The notes under the pieces: generated by a model
The model's database searches: none
The model's input: the letters and a program-made list of their open reading frames with translations, nothing else
Told to the model about the DNA's origin: nothing
Shown here: in pieces, positions 28,179 through 37,106 of the stretch
Numbering within the stretch: the first letter of the stretch is position 1
Layout of the letters: every line of letters starts with the position of its first letter
Program-made: the position numbers and the translations under genes
Origin: Methanobacteriota archaeon
GTDB taxonomy: Archaea > Halobacteriota > Methanosarcinia > Methanotrichales > Methanotrichaceae
Length of the DNA: 64,000 nt
NCBI GenBank assembly: GCA_029553285.1
Contig: JAKPCO010000112.1
Span: 1 to 64,000, forward strand
Direction: 5' to 3'

Positions 28179-30134
28179 TCAGGGTGTGCCGGTGCTCTCA
28201 GTGGCCTCTCCTCGCAGCCTCTGAGCAGCCTCCAGGAGTGCGAGCCCGCTCCTGTAGGATGTGCCGGTCCGGTTGCTCACCGCATATGCAAGACTCCTTG
28301 TAGACGGTATGCTCTCGGTGCTCACATTGGCTGAAGATACGTTTGTTGCGGTTATGTTGCCGGGCACCTCTCTGGGCAGCGTCCAGCCGCTGACCTCTCC
28401 AAATGGGTACCGGTCGATCGCATTCGCGCTTATGAGCTTCGCGAACCCTGTGCATGGCCGGCCTGTGCATCTGTGATCGCTCCAGTAGTTTCCGCCCTCC
28501 TCAGGCCCCATGTCCCAGAAGTTGCCGAATTCATCAGATGCCTGCTCCCCGTTGTCGATGAGGTTGTTGTGGTAAATTCTGTTCTCATATGAATTCGTCA
28601 TCAGTATGCCCATCACGTTATTGGTGATATTGTTTCCGCAGATGATACTCTTGTTGTTGTTGTCGAACCATATGCCCGCCTTTTTATTTCCTGAGATCGT
28701 GTTGCCGGTGATCTCGTTCTCCCCAGAGTAGTTCGACCTTATACCATACTCGGTGTTGTTCAATATGAAATTCCCTTCTATCGAGTTTCTGTAGGAGAGA
28801 ATGAGAGCCAGTCCGTTGTCCCCGTTCTCATTCAAGCTGTTGTTCTGAACCAGATTGTAGGCCGTGCCGCGCAGGAAAATGCCTGTATATTTTGTACCTG
28901 TGGCTGTGTTGTTCTTTAGGCTGTTGTTTGTCGAATCGATGAGACGGATCCCGCCGTATGAGCCCCTGAGCGTGTTTCCCTCAACAGTGCTGTTTGTGAT
29001 CCCGTAGAGGAAGAGCGCATCATGTGCTACCATGTTTCGAGAGATATCGCACCTGTCACAGTATGCCACTGTCATGTGTGCCGCTTCGCGATCTGTGATC
29101 CTGGCATTGCTCTGGTTGAACACATATACCACAGGCATGCCATCTATGAGGTTGGTATCTGATATGCTGTTGGAATATGCCTCCCTTGTGCTGCCGTCGA
29201 CGAAGAGCCCCAGCTCTGCATCTCTGATCCCGTTATCCCTGATGGTGTTGTTGAATGAATCTACTATCATCAGACCGGTTGTCACTTTCTCTATCGAATT
29301 CCTCTCCAGGAGACAGGAGCTCGCTCCGACCAGAACGATGCCATCGTTCGCTGAGGAGATCACGTTATCGATTGCAGTGCTGCTGCTCGTCGCGCCGAGA
29401 GCTATCGCCGTTCCGGTATCATTCAAAACACATCCGGAGAGCGTGATCCTGCTCGACCCCTCGATCACAATGCCGCTGAGTGCATCGAGGATACTGTTCA
29501 TGGTTGCCTGTGTGTCAGTTGCATTAATCAGGTGCAGACCCTCCCCTGCAGTGGTGATGTTGTTCCTCTCGATGATGTTGTGGTATGCCTCCTTTGCGAT
29601 TATCGAGTAGTTGCACCGGATGATCTCATTACCGGCCACGCTATTGCTTCTCGCTCCTCTGTAAAGGACTATTCCTCCGGTTGATTTCTCAACCCTGTTG
29701 TTCTCTATCCGGTTGGATTCACCGCCCTCGATTATGACACCAGCGCGGTTCTCACGGAGGGTGTTGCCCTTCACGCTGTTCCCGCTCGAGGTGAGCAGGA
29801 TTCCAGCCTCAGAGTATCCGGTGATGGTGAGCCCCTCCAATGTGCAACCATTGGCAGCGACCTTAATCCCCACCGATTTGCCATCAGCCCTCAGAACACA
29901 CTCTCCCCTCTCTCCGAGAAGCGGCTTTATTGTCAGTGTTTTGTCCACCAGAACCTCCTCGCTGTACACACCGGGCTTTATGTATATTATATCACCATCA
30001 GAGGCGGCCCTGACAGCGCCGCCTATGCTCTCCGAATCCGCGAACCCATCGTCATCGACTATGTAGTTTCTGGATGTACCTGTGGTTATCGCCAGGAGAA
30101 TAACCAATGCAGAGATGACCCAAAGCCTAATCAT
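28179..30134 (-). CDS. Exported NosD-like parallel beta-helix protein (651 aa)
   Basis: A signal peptide (MIRLWVISALVILLAIT) leads to a mature protein beginning YIVDDDGFADSESIGGAVRAA. From residue 45 to about 560 there are many PbH1-type coils of about 22-24 residues (NTLRENRAGVIIEGGESNRI, NSLNENGDNGLALILSYRNS and so on), the CASH/NosD right-handed beta-helix found in archaeal surface proteins that bind sugars or cell-wall material. The last coils contain HNNLIDNGEQA, and a low-complexity Ser/Thr/Asn tail follows. There is no C-terminal membrane anchor. Inverted copies of the family 1 miniature element sit on both sides (28019-28139 and 30245-30365). Confidence 0.85.
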   Translation of the reverse strand: MIRLWVISALVILLAITTGTSRNYIVDDDGFADSESIGGAVRAASDGDIIYIKPGVYSEEVLVDKTLTIKPLLGERGECVLRADGKSVGIKVAANGCTLEGLTITGYSEAGILLTSSGNSVKGNTLRENRAGVIIEGGESNRIENNRVEKSTGGIVLYRGARSNSVAGNEIIRCNYSIIAKEAYHNIIERNNITTAGEGLHLINATDTQATMNSILDALSGIVIEGSSRITLSGCVLNDTGTAIALGATSSSTAIDNVISSANDGIVLVGASSCLLERNSIEKVTTGLMIVDSFNNTIRDNGIRDAELGLFVDGSTREAYSNSISDTNLIDGMPVVYVFNQSNARITDREAAHMTVAYCDRCDISRNMVAHDALFLYGITNSTVEGNTLRGSYGGIRLIDSTNNSLKNNTATGTKYTGIFLRGTAYNLVQNNSLNENGDNGLALILSYRNSIEGNFILNNTEYGIRSNYSGENEITGNTISGNKKAGIWFDNNNKSIICGNNITNNVMGILMTNSYENRIYHNNLIDNGEQASDEFGNFWDMGPEEGGNYWSDHRCTGRPCTGFAKLISANAIDRYPFGEVSGWTLPREVPGNITATNVSSANVSTESIPSTRSLAYAVSNRTGTSYRSGLALLEAAQRLRGEATESTGTP

Positions 30135-30605
30135 GGACGAGAGGAGAGCACAAGTTCCTCATATACTTAATGCGTGAGTTGCTACTCAAAGGAAGAGATG
30201 CTGTGTCGATGGAAAATGCAGCCTTACGGATGGCAAATGGCCTTCGCTCTTATACGCTTAGCAACTTGCATAGCATGCAATGTGGTAGATGAAAGCATTC
30301 ATTCACACGAACGCATAGCATGACCTCCTGCTCCTTCGGGGCAGGTCGTCAAATAGATAAGAGCGTCTCTATTTATCCGAATGATGTCTTTTCTGGATAG
30401 ACGATGGGCACTATATCAGTTTTTTTTTTCGAATGGATATGTGCTTCTGAATACAAATTTGTGCTCAAAATTTCAAAATATTTTAAAAGTAAATCATATA
30501 AGCTAATAAAAAGATAATATTAAATAACAAAAACATCTCAACATGATCAGGCCGCATTATTTGTAGGTCAGCGGTCATCAAATAAGATTTAGATGGAGGA
30601 AGAGC
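30135..30605. other. AT-rich intergenic region with element copy 4
   Basis: No gene is supported. The region carries the family 1 element (30245-30365), a run of ten T (30420-30429) and then very AT-rich DNA (30470-30540) with TATA-like sequences, such as ATATTTTAAAAG and CATATAAGC, that probably drive the gene starting at 30606. Confidence 0.5.
30245..30365 (-). mobile_element. Miniature inverted-repeat element, family 1, copy 4
   Basis: Begins CGCTCTTATAC and ends GATAAGAGCG. In this orientation the conserved interior reads TTAGCAACTTGCATAG, AATGTGGTAG, GAAAGCATTCATTC, GAACGCATAGCATGAC, then GGGGCAGGTCGTCA. It is the reverse complement arrangement of copies 3 and 5. The flanks (ATGGCCTT left, TCTCTATT right) do not match, so no target duplication survives. 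A small stem CCTGCTCC/GGGGCAGG lies inside. Confidence 0.85.
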
Positions 30606-31895
30606 ATGGGACCAGCGAAATCGATTATCACGTTGATCGTGATGTCGTGCTGTATCATCACCCAGGCGGCGGCTGGGGATTTTGTACTGCACATATTCGG
30701 AAATGCGAACATGGACGACCGTATCGACGAGAATGATCTGGAATTCATTCAGATGATCATCCAGGGTGAGAAAAATGCCACCGATCTTTGCGACGCAGAT
30801 CATAATGGCGTGGTGGATACATCTGATATCTCCCAGGTGGAGCGCATCATTAACGGAACTGCAACCGAAATCAACGTGATCGATTCTGATGGAAAGGTGG
30901 TGACCCTTCCTCAGCCGCTAGAGAGGCTGGTAATCTACAATCATCAATGTGCTGAGGTTCTCCAGCTCATGGGGGTGGATGACAGGGTGGTGGGTGTCAG
31001 GGATACTTTTGCAGAGCAGCGAAACCGTTTCCCTAGACTGAGTCAGGTGACAAGCATAGGGAGTGGCGGTGAACCCAACATCGAAGCGATACTTAAGGTC
31101 AACCCACAGGTGGTGCTGGCATACACATTCTATCCTGCTGAGGATGTACTTGACGCAAAGCTTCCTCCGGAAGTAAAGGTTCTGCGTCTTGACTGTGAGT
31201 GCAGTGGTATCGGGCCAGATGCCATGCGGGAGAAGATCACCATGATGGGGTATATATTTGGCACCCGGGACAGGGCGGAGAAGTACCTGAAATGGCATGA
31301 TGCTATCGTCTCCCAGGTTGAGGAGAGAGTGAAAACAATCCCTGAGGATAATAGGGTACGCGTGTATCTCGAAAGCACGCCAGAAGGGAAGAATCCTCAG
31401 ACTTCAAGAACCGCCATAGGTAGTGGCCACGCTGCAAACAAGCTTGTTGAGATGGCTGGTGGTGTGAATATAGCAGCTGGTCACCTTCCAAAGTATCTCG
31501 ATACCCCTACGGAATATGGGGAGATCGAGACGGAGTGGGTGATATCCCAGAACCCGGATGTAATAGTCGGAAGGGCCATGGGGAAGGGAATAAGGCCCTA
31601 CGAGAATGATAACTCCAGCGCTCTCCAGAGCTATGATCGGGAGATCAGGAGCCTTCCTGGTTTTGACAAGGTTAAGGCGGTGCAGGACGGACGGGTCTAC
31701 ATAATAACCAATGATTATGCTGTGACACCGAACTACCCCTCTGCGCTGCTGGCACTGGCCAAGTGGTTCTACCCTGATCTTTTCCAGGATGTCGACCCGG
31801 TGGCTACACATCAGGAGTACGTCAATATGATGGGGCTGGATTTCGATGTGAGAACAAGAGGCGCCTTTACGTTCCATGCAGGTAACTCAACCTGA
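30606..31895 (+). CDS. Dockerin-fused ABC-type metal/cobalamin-binding protein (429 aa)
   Basis: Three parts are visible. Residues 1-23 are a signal peptide (IITLIVMSCCIITQAAAG). Residues 33-85 are a type I dockerin-like module with two EF-hand-like loops (GNANMDDRIDENDLEFI and DADHNGVVDTSDISQVERI). Residues 90-429 are a class III periplasmic-binding fold (PQPLERLVIYNHQCAEVLQLMGV, GEPNIEAILKVNPQVVLA, RVYLESTPEGKN, AAGHLP) as in Fe-siderophore and B12 binding proteins. The Shine-Dalgarno sequence GGAGGAAG precedes the ATG. No permease or ATPase is adjacent. Bracketed by family 1 elements (copies 4 and 5). Confidence 0.88.
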   Translation: MGPAKSIITLIVMSCCIITQAAAGDFVLHIFGNANMDDRIDENDLEFIQMIIQGEKNATDLCDADHNGVVDTSDISQVERIINGTATEINVIDSDGKVVTLPQPLERLVIYNHQCAEVLQLMGVDDRVVGVRDTFAEQRNRFPRLSQVTSIGSGGEPNIEAILKVNPQVVLAYTFYPAEDVLDAKLPPEVKVLRLDCECSGIGPDAMREKITMMGYIFGTRDRAEKYLKWHDAIVSQVEERVKTIPEDNRVRVYLESTPEGKNPQTSRTAIGSGHAANKLVEMAGGVNIAAGHLPKYLDTPTEYGEIETEWVISQNPDVIVGRAMGKGIRPYENDNSSALQSYDREIRSLPGFDKVKAVQDGRVYIITNDYAVTPNYPSALLALAKWFYPDLFQDVDPVATHQEYVNMMGLDFDVRTRGAFTFHAGNST

Positions 31896-31911
31896 GGAAC
31901 TGGCCTTTTTT

Positions 31912-32025
31912 TGCTTTTATCCATATGATAACTTGCCCATAGAAGCACAGATCCTGCCATGCATTCTTGGTGAATGAGCGCGTTCAGCAACCACATTGCA
32001 CGACCCACAAGTTGCCATAAGAGCG
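31912..32025 (+). mobile_element. Miniature inverted-repeat element, family 1, copy 5
   Basis: Begins TGCTTTTATCC and ends CCATAAGAGCG, only 16 bases after the stop of the dockerin-fused gene. Shares TATGATAACTTGCCCATAGAAGCAC, CCTGCCATGCATTCTTGG, GTTCAGCAACCACATTGCACGAC and CAAGTTGCC with the other copies. The left end has lost two consensus bases and no target duplication is visible. A run of T upstream (31906-31912) could let the hairpin act as a terminator. Confidence 0.82.
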
Positions 32026-32103
32026 AAATTTTTATACAGTTGCTTGCACGGTATATGCATGTCTTGATAGACCACCGGTAATCGGGCCGAAGCTGACGCC
32101 CAT

Positions 32104-33567
32104 TCAGCTCGAGCAAGCTGTGCGATCGACGATCTCCATCATGTGACTTATCGCAGACTCAACCCTTGAGCGTCTCTCTCTGAGTCTGGACGATGCTGAT
32201 TTCAGATATTCTTTCCTGGCATCCAGCATCCTTGAGACCTCAGCCGGCGCAGGGCCGCCCGGCCTGGCACGCATTGCGACGTTAGTTCTCGCATCCAGAG
32301 CCCTCTCGAGATCTTCAGCAGTGAACCCCATGAGGCTCGGCCGAACGTTTGCCACCTCCATGGCTATTCTGTCGAGGTCCTCCAGGCTGGGCTTCCCTGG
32401 AAGGCGCGCGATCTTCCCCACAATCTGGTGGGCTGTTCTGAATGGTATGCCCGTGATTCTGACCATTGAATCCGCAAGCTCGGTGGCGGTTGTGAATCCA
32501 TCTGTGGATGATCTCTCAAGCCTCTCAAAGTCGAACCTTAGCGTTGATATGCATCCCCTCATGACCCTCAGTGAGGATCTCGCGGCTCCAATCCCGCGCC
32601 ATATGTGGGGCGTGAGCTCCTGCAGATCCCTGTTGTAGCTCATCGGGAGCGCCTTGCAGATGCTCAGCGCGCCGACCAGTGAGCCGATGGCGGTCCCGCT
32701 CTTCGCTCTCACGAGCTCAGCCGTATCCGGGTTCTTCTTCTGCGGCATTATGGAGCTCGTCGAGGCGAAGAGATCGTTCACCTCCACATATCCGAACTCC
32801 GAGGTCGACCAGAGTATGATCTCCTCTGCGATCCTGCTCAGGCTGATCATCAGTATCGATGTGTCTGCGAGAACCTCAAGAGCGAAGTCTCTGCCTGACA
32901 CAGCGTCCATGCTGTTCTCCACAATCCCTGAGAAGCCGAGGAGCTCACATGTCATGTGTCTGTCTATCTCGAATCCGGTGGATGCGAATGCAGCTGCGCC
33001 CAGCGGGCTGAGGTTGACCCTCTCGTAGGCGTCCTCGAACCTCTCGAGATCTCTTATTAGAGCGTCTGCATGCGCGAGGAGATGGTGTGCGAGAGTCGTG
33101 GGCTGAGCGTGCTGAAGGTGCGTGTACCCGGGGATGATGCGCTCCCGGGTATCATATGCGATTTGTACCAGAACATCTATCAGCTGGATGAGCTCTTCCA
33201 TAAGGCCGAGCATCTGCTCTCTCAGAGCGATCCGGATGCATGTGGCCACCTCGTCGTTCCTCGATCGCGCAGTGTGCATTCTGCCACCGGCTGGCCCCAC
33301 ACGCTCTATGACGTAAGCCTCGATCGCCTCATGTATGTCCTCACCCTCGCCGAGCACATCAAACCCCTCTGCGAGCAGCTCTTTCAGCGCCGTGAGTATC
33401 CTGGCGCAGTCCCCCCGCTGTATCAGCCCCCTCTCGTAGAGCATCAGAAGGTGCGCCATGTCCACAAGAACGTCAGCCTCTGCTATCCACAAATCCGCAT
33501 CCCTCGAGGAGATGAAATTCAGCACCTCCCCGGAGATATCTCCCAGCCTCGATCCTCTGAGCAGCAT
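32104..33567 (-). CDS. argH: Argininosuccinate lyase
   Basis: Cleaves argininosuccinate to arginine and fumarate. I prefer the ATG at 33567 (MLLRGSRLGDISGEVLNF), with GAGGAAAACC upstream, over the GTG at 33600; both keep the frame. Family motifs are DIHEAIEAYV, HTARSRNDEV (substrate loop), GYTHLQHAQPTTL and the signature SSIMPQKKNPD with the catalytic Ser. The length of 487 aa fits. It stands alone; the upstream neighbour is a GTPase gene on the same strand 128 bases away. Confidence 0.94.
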   Translation of the reverse strand: MLLRGSRLGDISGEVLNFISSRDADLWIAEADVLVDMAHLLMLYERGLIQRGDCARILTALKELLAEGFDVLGEGEDIHEAIEAYVIERVGPAGGRMHTARSRNDEVATCIRIALREQMLGLMEELIQLIDVLVQIAYDTRERIIPGYTHLQHAQPTTLAHHLLAHADALIRDLERFEDAYERVNLSPLGAAAFASTGFEIDRHMTCELLGFSGIVENSMDAVSGRDFALEVLADTSILMISLSRIAEEIILWSTSEFGYVEVNDLFASTSSIMPQKKNPDTAELVRAKSGTAIGSLVGALSICKALPMSYNRDLQELTPHIWRGIGAARSSLRVMRGCISTLRFDFERLERSSTDGFTTATELADSMVRITGIPFRTAHQIVGKIARLPGKPSLEDLDRIAMEVANVRPSLMGFTAEDLERALDARTNVAMRARPGGPAPAEVSRMLDARKEYLKSASSRLRERRSRVESAISHMMEIVDRTACSS

Positions 33568-33695
33568 CTCCCGGTTTTCCTCATTTGCTCTCGAAGCCAC
33601 AGATTCATGATGACAGCTGGTGCACCACCAGCTCTGCTCCTGCCTCTCCTGACAGGAATCCCGCCGAATTGGTTACGACGCGATCCCGAGTGCGA

Positions 33696-34868
33696 TCATT
33701 TGGTTGCCACTATTTTTATAACATCCCCGTCCTTAAGCTCGTACTTCTCCCCGACACGCAGCTTCCTGCGTGCATCTATCGCGAAGAGAAAGCTCTCGCC
33801 CAGGTCTGTGTGGACCCTGTAGGCTAGATCGCGCGCTGTGGACCCCCTCTTCATGAGGTATGCATCAGGCAAGACCACGCCGTTTCTGTCGGTGAACTTG
33901 TTCTCGTCCTCCACGGGGTAGACGGTTATGTAGTCGAGGAGATCGAAGACCGCGCGGTTGATGCACTCCTGCACTCCGGTGGAGCCATACTCTCTCAGGA
34001 GTGCTCTTATCTTATCAAGGCCGGCCTTCTGAGCCCTGTTCAGCTCGCCCACGATCTCAAAATCGGGATCTCCCGGGAGGTATCTTATAACGCCTGCCTT
34101 ATCAGCCATCCGCAGGGCGATCTCCGCAGCCCCGCTCACAGGCACCACGATCTCATCAAGCTCCATGAGCCTCCTGATGTTCTCCCTGGGCGCGAGATCT
34201 ATTTTGTTGGCTGCTATGATCATGGGCTTGCTGGACTGCCTGAGAAGCTCTGCGAACCTTCTGAGATCATCCCTGCTCCAGCTCGCAGGATCAGAGTCCA
34301 TGCGGGAGAGGGCCCATCGCACATCCTTATCGGCCACGCCCGCGCCACCGAGCTGCTCGTATATGATCTGCTCCGGCTTCGCCTTCTCCGAGGTGTACTG
34401 GCGCATCAGCTTCGCCCAGTTCCTCTCCAGGATCCCGAAGAGCCACATGCTTATCTCGTGCTTGAGAAACTCAACATCCCTCAGAGGATCGTAGTTTCCG
34501 ACGCCAACCGGATTCCCCTCGGCATCTGTGGAGCCTGATGCGTCGAGCACGTGGATCACCGCCTCAGCCAGGCGGAGGCTGTCAAGAAACTCATTCCCAA
34601 GACCCCGCCCTAGGTGAGCATCCGGGACCAGCCCTGCGACGTCTATGAGCTCCACAGGCACGAATCTGCTCCCATTGATGCATCTGCCGCATCCGCCCTT
34701 GATGCCGAGATCGAGGCATGGACACCTCACCCTCACGTATGATATGCCGTGGTTGGCATCGATGGTTGTGAACGGATAGTTCGCTATCTCGGCATCTGCA
34801 AGAGTTGCAGCCTTGAAGAACGTCGATTTCCCGGCGTTCGGCTTTCCAGCAAGCCCTATCGAGAGCAT
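33696..34868 (-). CDS. OBG/YchF-family GTP-binding protein with TGS domain
   Basis: A 390-aa translation-linked GTPase/ATPase. G1 is GLAGKPNAGKST, G3 is DVAGL, and AANKIDLAPRE serves as G4 (NKxD, so guanine specificity is plausible). Between G2 and G3 there is a cysteine cluster RCPCLDLGIKGGCGRC, seen in archaeal members and probably metal-binding. The C-terminal 75 residues (RNGVVLPDAYLMKRGSTARD to LKDGDVIKIVA) form a TGS domain that binds RNA. Confidence 0.9.
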   Translation of the reverse strand: MLSIGLAGKPNAGKSTFFKAATLADAEIANYPFTTIDANHGISYVRVRCPCLDLGIKGGCGRCINGSRFVPVELIDVAGLVPDAHLGRGLGNEFLDSLRLAEAVIHVLDASGSTDAEGNPVGVGNYDPLRDVEFLKHEISMWLFGILERNWAKLMRQYTSEKAKPEQIIYEQLGGAGVADKDVRWALSRMDSDPASWSRDDLRRFAELLRQSSKPMIIAANKIDLAPRENIRRLMELDEIVVPVSGAAEIALRMADKAGVIRYLPGDPDFEIVGELNRAQKAGLDKIRALLREYGSTGVQECINRAVFDLLDYITVYPVEDENKFTDRNGVVLPDAYLMKRGSTARDLAYRVHTDLGESFLFAIDARRKLRVGEKYELKDGDVIKIVATK

Positions 34869-34922
34869 ACGATCTTCCCATCAACCCATGACTCTTTCGG
34901 CCGGACGCAAGCGCATGGGCTT

Positions 34923-36011
34923 TTAAATTCTCCTTATATCCAGCTTGCATCTGGACGCGTAATCCTCGAATCTGGAGACCTTCTCGGATGCAAGCCTCTT
35001 CATGAGAGCCATGCCCTTATCCGTCAGCGCCTTCTCCTCGATCACGCCTGCAGAGAGCGCGGATCTGTATATCCCCTCACCGGCATCGGTCCTCACGAGC
35101 ACCGTGGACCATCCGCCCGGGGATCCGACGCTGCCCACAGAGACATCCGCAAGCTCCGCTGTGAAGTCGAAGCATGGACCGCATCCAGCCCATGTGAACT
35201 CATCCGTCTCCTGGAGGGGCACCTCCTTCACGCCATCCTTTGAGATGACCCTGAACATGCCTCTCTGTATCTCAAACCTCTCAATATCTGTGGGCTGCAG
35301 ATTCATCTTCTCCTTCACCAGACCTGTCATGAGCCTCTGGTAATCGAAGTTCTCCATGCAGAAGAGACCGATCAGGAGGGCGATCTTATCCTGGCCGAAC
35401 TGGTATGGCTCTTCAAGCATCTGGGCCTTGCGAAGAGCCTGTATCTGGCAGGGCGTCCCCGTGAACCCGATCTTCGTGAACCCCTTGTCTATGGCCATCT
35501 GAACTCCAACAACGCTTGGGGTTATGGTGTACTTGGTGCCTGCAGCTGCAATGATCTCCTCCGGGGTGGTAGCGACTTTTGGTATCGTCTGCCACCTTGA
35601 GTTTCTATCGGTAACAACTGCGCAGTCGATCACGCCGGTCTCGAGCGCGTGTACCAGAAGAGCAGTTACAACCCCACCATCCTGAACCTTGCCGCGAACT
35701 GGCGCTGCCCTCGCGGCCATAGCGCTCCGGTATATCCCCAGGGCCTCGTCAGACCCCCTGGATCTCCCGAAGAGCTTCCTCTCAAAGAATGGCATCTCGA
35801 AGAAGCTCCTCGGGCAGTATGCATAGCATAAACCACAGTGGGGATCGTACTCCATAAGTGTTGGCTTTCGATTCTGCTGCCCGATCCTGGGACAGAGGGC
35901 TATACAGGTGCCGCACAGACAACAGATCCCCCGCTGGACTACCTTGTAATCCAGATCGGCGAACCCGCATTCCAGAAAGGTGGGCTCAGGGTACATCTCC
36001 TTAGCAGCCAT
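34923..36011 (-). CDS. F420 hydrogenase/dehydrogenase beta-subunit family protein
   Basis: FrhB-type flavin and iron-sulfur protein, 362 aa, that transfers electrons to or from coenzyme F420. Two ferredoxin-like clusters are seen at the N-terminus (CCLCGTCIALCPRIG and DPHCGLCYAYCP). The F420/FAD domain includes QDGGVVTALLVHALE, AAGTKYTITP and FTGTPCQIQAL. A further WAGCGPCFDFTAELADVSVGSVG near residue 270 holds more cysteines. There is no hydrogenase or Fpo gene beside it, so the partner is unknown. The start follows GGAGATTCATC. Confidence 0.85.
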   Translation of the reverse strand: MAAKEMYPEPTFLECGFADLDYKVVQRGICCLCGTCIALCPRIGQQNRKPTLMEYDPHCGLCYAYCPRSFFEMPFFERKLFGRSRGSDEALGIYRSAMAARAAPVRGKVQDGGVVTALLVHALETGVIDCAVVTDRNSRWQTIPKVATTPEEIIAAAGTKYTITPSVVGVQMAIDKGFTKIGFTGTPCQIQALRKAQMLEEPYQFGQDKIALLIGLFCMENFDYQRLMTGLVKEKMNLQPTDIERFEIQRGMFRVISKDGVKEVPLQETDEFTWAGCGPCFDFTAELADVSVGSVGSPGGWSTVLVRTDAGEGIYRSALSAGVIEEKALTDKGMALMKRLASEKVSRFEDYASRCKLDIRRI

Positions 36012-36080
36012 GATGAATCTCCGGAAACTCCATGGGCTTCATACCTAAAGCTTTTATGGTAAGGATATGCCTGCAGAAGT

Positions 36081-37106
36081 GTGATTCTCGGCGTCGACAT
36101 TGGCGGGGCGAATACAAAGGCTGCGAGCTCCGACGGGCGGTTTGCGGAGATCAGGTACCTCCCCCTCTGGAAGAGATCCCCACTGGGGGATCATCTCGCC
36201 GGGCTGAGCTCCAGGTTGAGGCCTGATGCAGTGGGCGTGGTCATGACCGGCGAGCTCGCGGACTGCTTTGAGAGCAGAAGGGAGGGGGTTATGTTCATAG
36301 CATCAGAGGTCAAGAGGGCGTTCGACTGCACCGTGCATTTCTGGGGGCTGGGCGGATTTCACGAAAGCATTTCAGGAGACAACGCCCTGGATTTGGCTGC
36401 TGCAAACTGGTCCGCATCTATCGCTCTTCTCCTCAGAGATATCGGGGAATGCATCTTCGTTGATATGGGCTCGACAACCACTGATATCATACCTGTGATT
36501 GACCGCCCGCTCTCCGGCTGTACGGATCTGAAGAGGCTGATGCGTGGGGAGCTGATATATACAGGGGTGCTGCGCACAAACCTCGCAGCGTTGCTCCCTT
36601 GCGTCTATCTCTCCTGCGGTTCTGCACCGCTCTCATCCGAGCTCTTCTCAATAACAGCAGATGCGTACCTCGCGCTGGGGGATATAAAACCGGATGCGTA
36701 TTCGTGCGAGACGCCGGATAGCGGGCCGAAGAGCCGTGAGGGAGCGCTCAGAAGGCTCGCGAGGACGGTGTGCTCGGATCTGGATGAGCTCGGGGAGGAT
36801 GGGGCGCTCTCGATCGCAGCGCAGGCGAAATCCCGGCAGATATCGATCATATCCAGTGGCATATCAAGAATAGCTGAGAGGCACAACATCCGGAGGATTG
36901 TTGCAGCTGGCGTGGGCGAGTTTATTGTGGAGGCTGCATGCGAGCGCGCCGGCCTTGAGTGCATCCGTCTCTCAGAGATCTACACTGAAAGGCTGTCAGA
37001 TGTATTTCCTGCTTTTGCCGTGGCCCGCCTCCTCTCAGAGCGGTATCCCGTGAGCCAGATACGGGCCGAGAACTGTGAAGATCAGCGAGGATATCACGAG
37101 CCATGA
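36081..37106 (+). CDS. mfnF: Hydantoinase/oxoprolinase-like protein, probable MfnF
   Basis: An ASKHA-fold protein of 341 aa with ILGVDIGGANTKAASSDG at the start, FVDMGSTTTDIIPV in the middle and a third nucleotide-fold motif (IVAAGVGEF). This is the archaeal/methylotroph family linked to C1-cofactor synthesis (TIGR03123); in methanogens it is the MfnF step joining the furan and tyramine parts of methanofuran. That assignment is from memory of the family. The GTG start lies about 25 bases after a TATA-like AAGCTTTTATGG, so the message may be leaderless. Its 3' end overlaps the oppositely transcribed protease gene by 72 bases. Confidence 0.75.
   Translation: MILGVDIGGANTKAASSDGRFAEIRYLPLWKRSPLGDHLAGLSSRLRPDAVGVVMTGELADCFESRREGVMFIASEVKRAFDCTVHFWGLGGFHESISGDNALDLAAANWSASIALLLRDIGECIFVDMGSTTTDIIPVIDRPLSGCTDLKRLMRGELIYTGVLRTNLAALLPCVYLSCGSAPLSSELFSITADAYLALGDIKPDAYSCETPDSGPKSREGALRRLARTVCSDLDELGEDGALSIAAQAKSRQISIISSGISRIAERHNIRRIVAAGVGEFIVEAACERAGLECIRLSEIYTERLSDVFPAFAVARLLSERYPVSQIRAENCEDQRGYHEP

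Noticed and set aside
1416-32025. Family 1 copies as a CRISPR array
   Set aside because: Copies are kilobases apart, in both orientations, with target duplications; no regularly spaced repeats or cas genes are present in the window.
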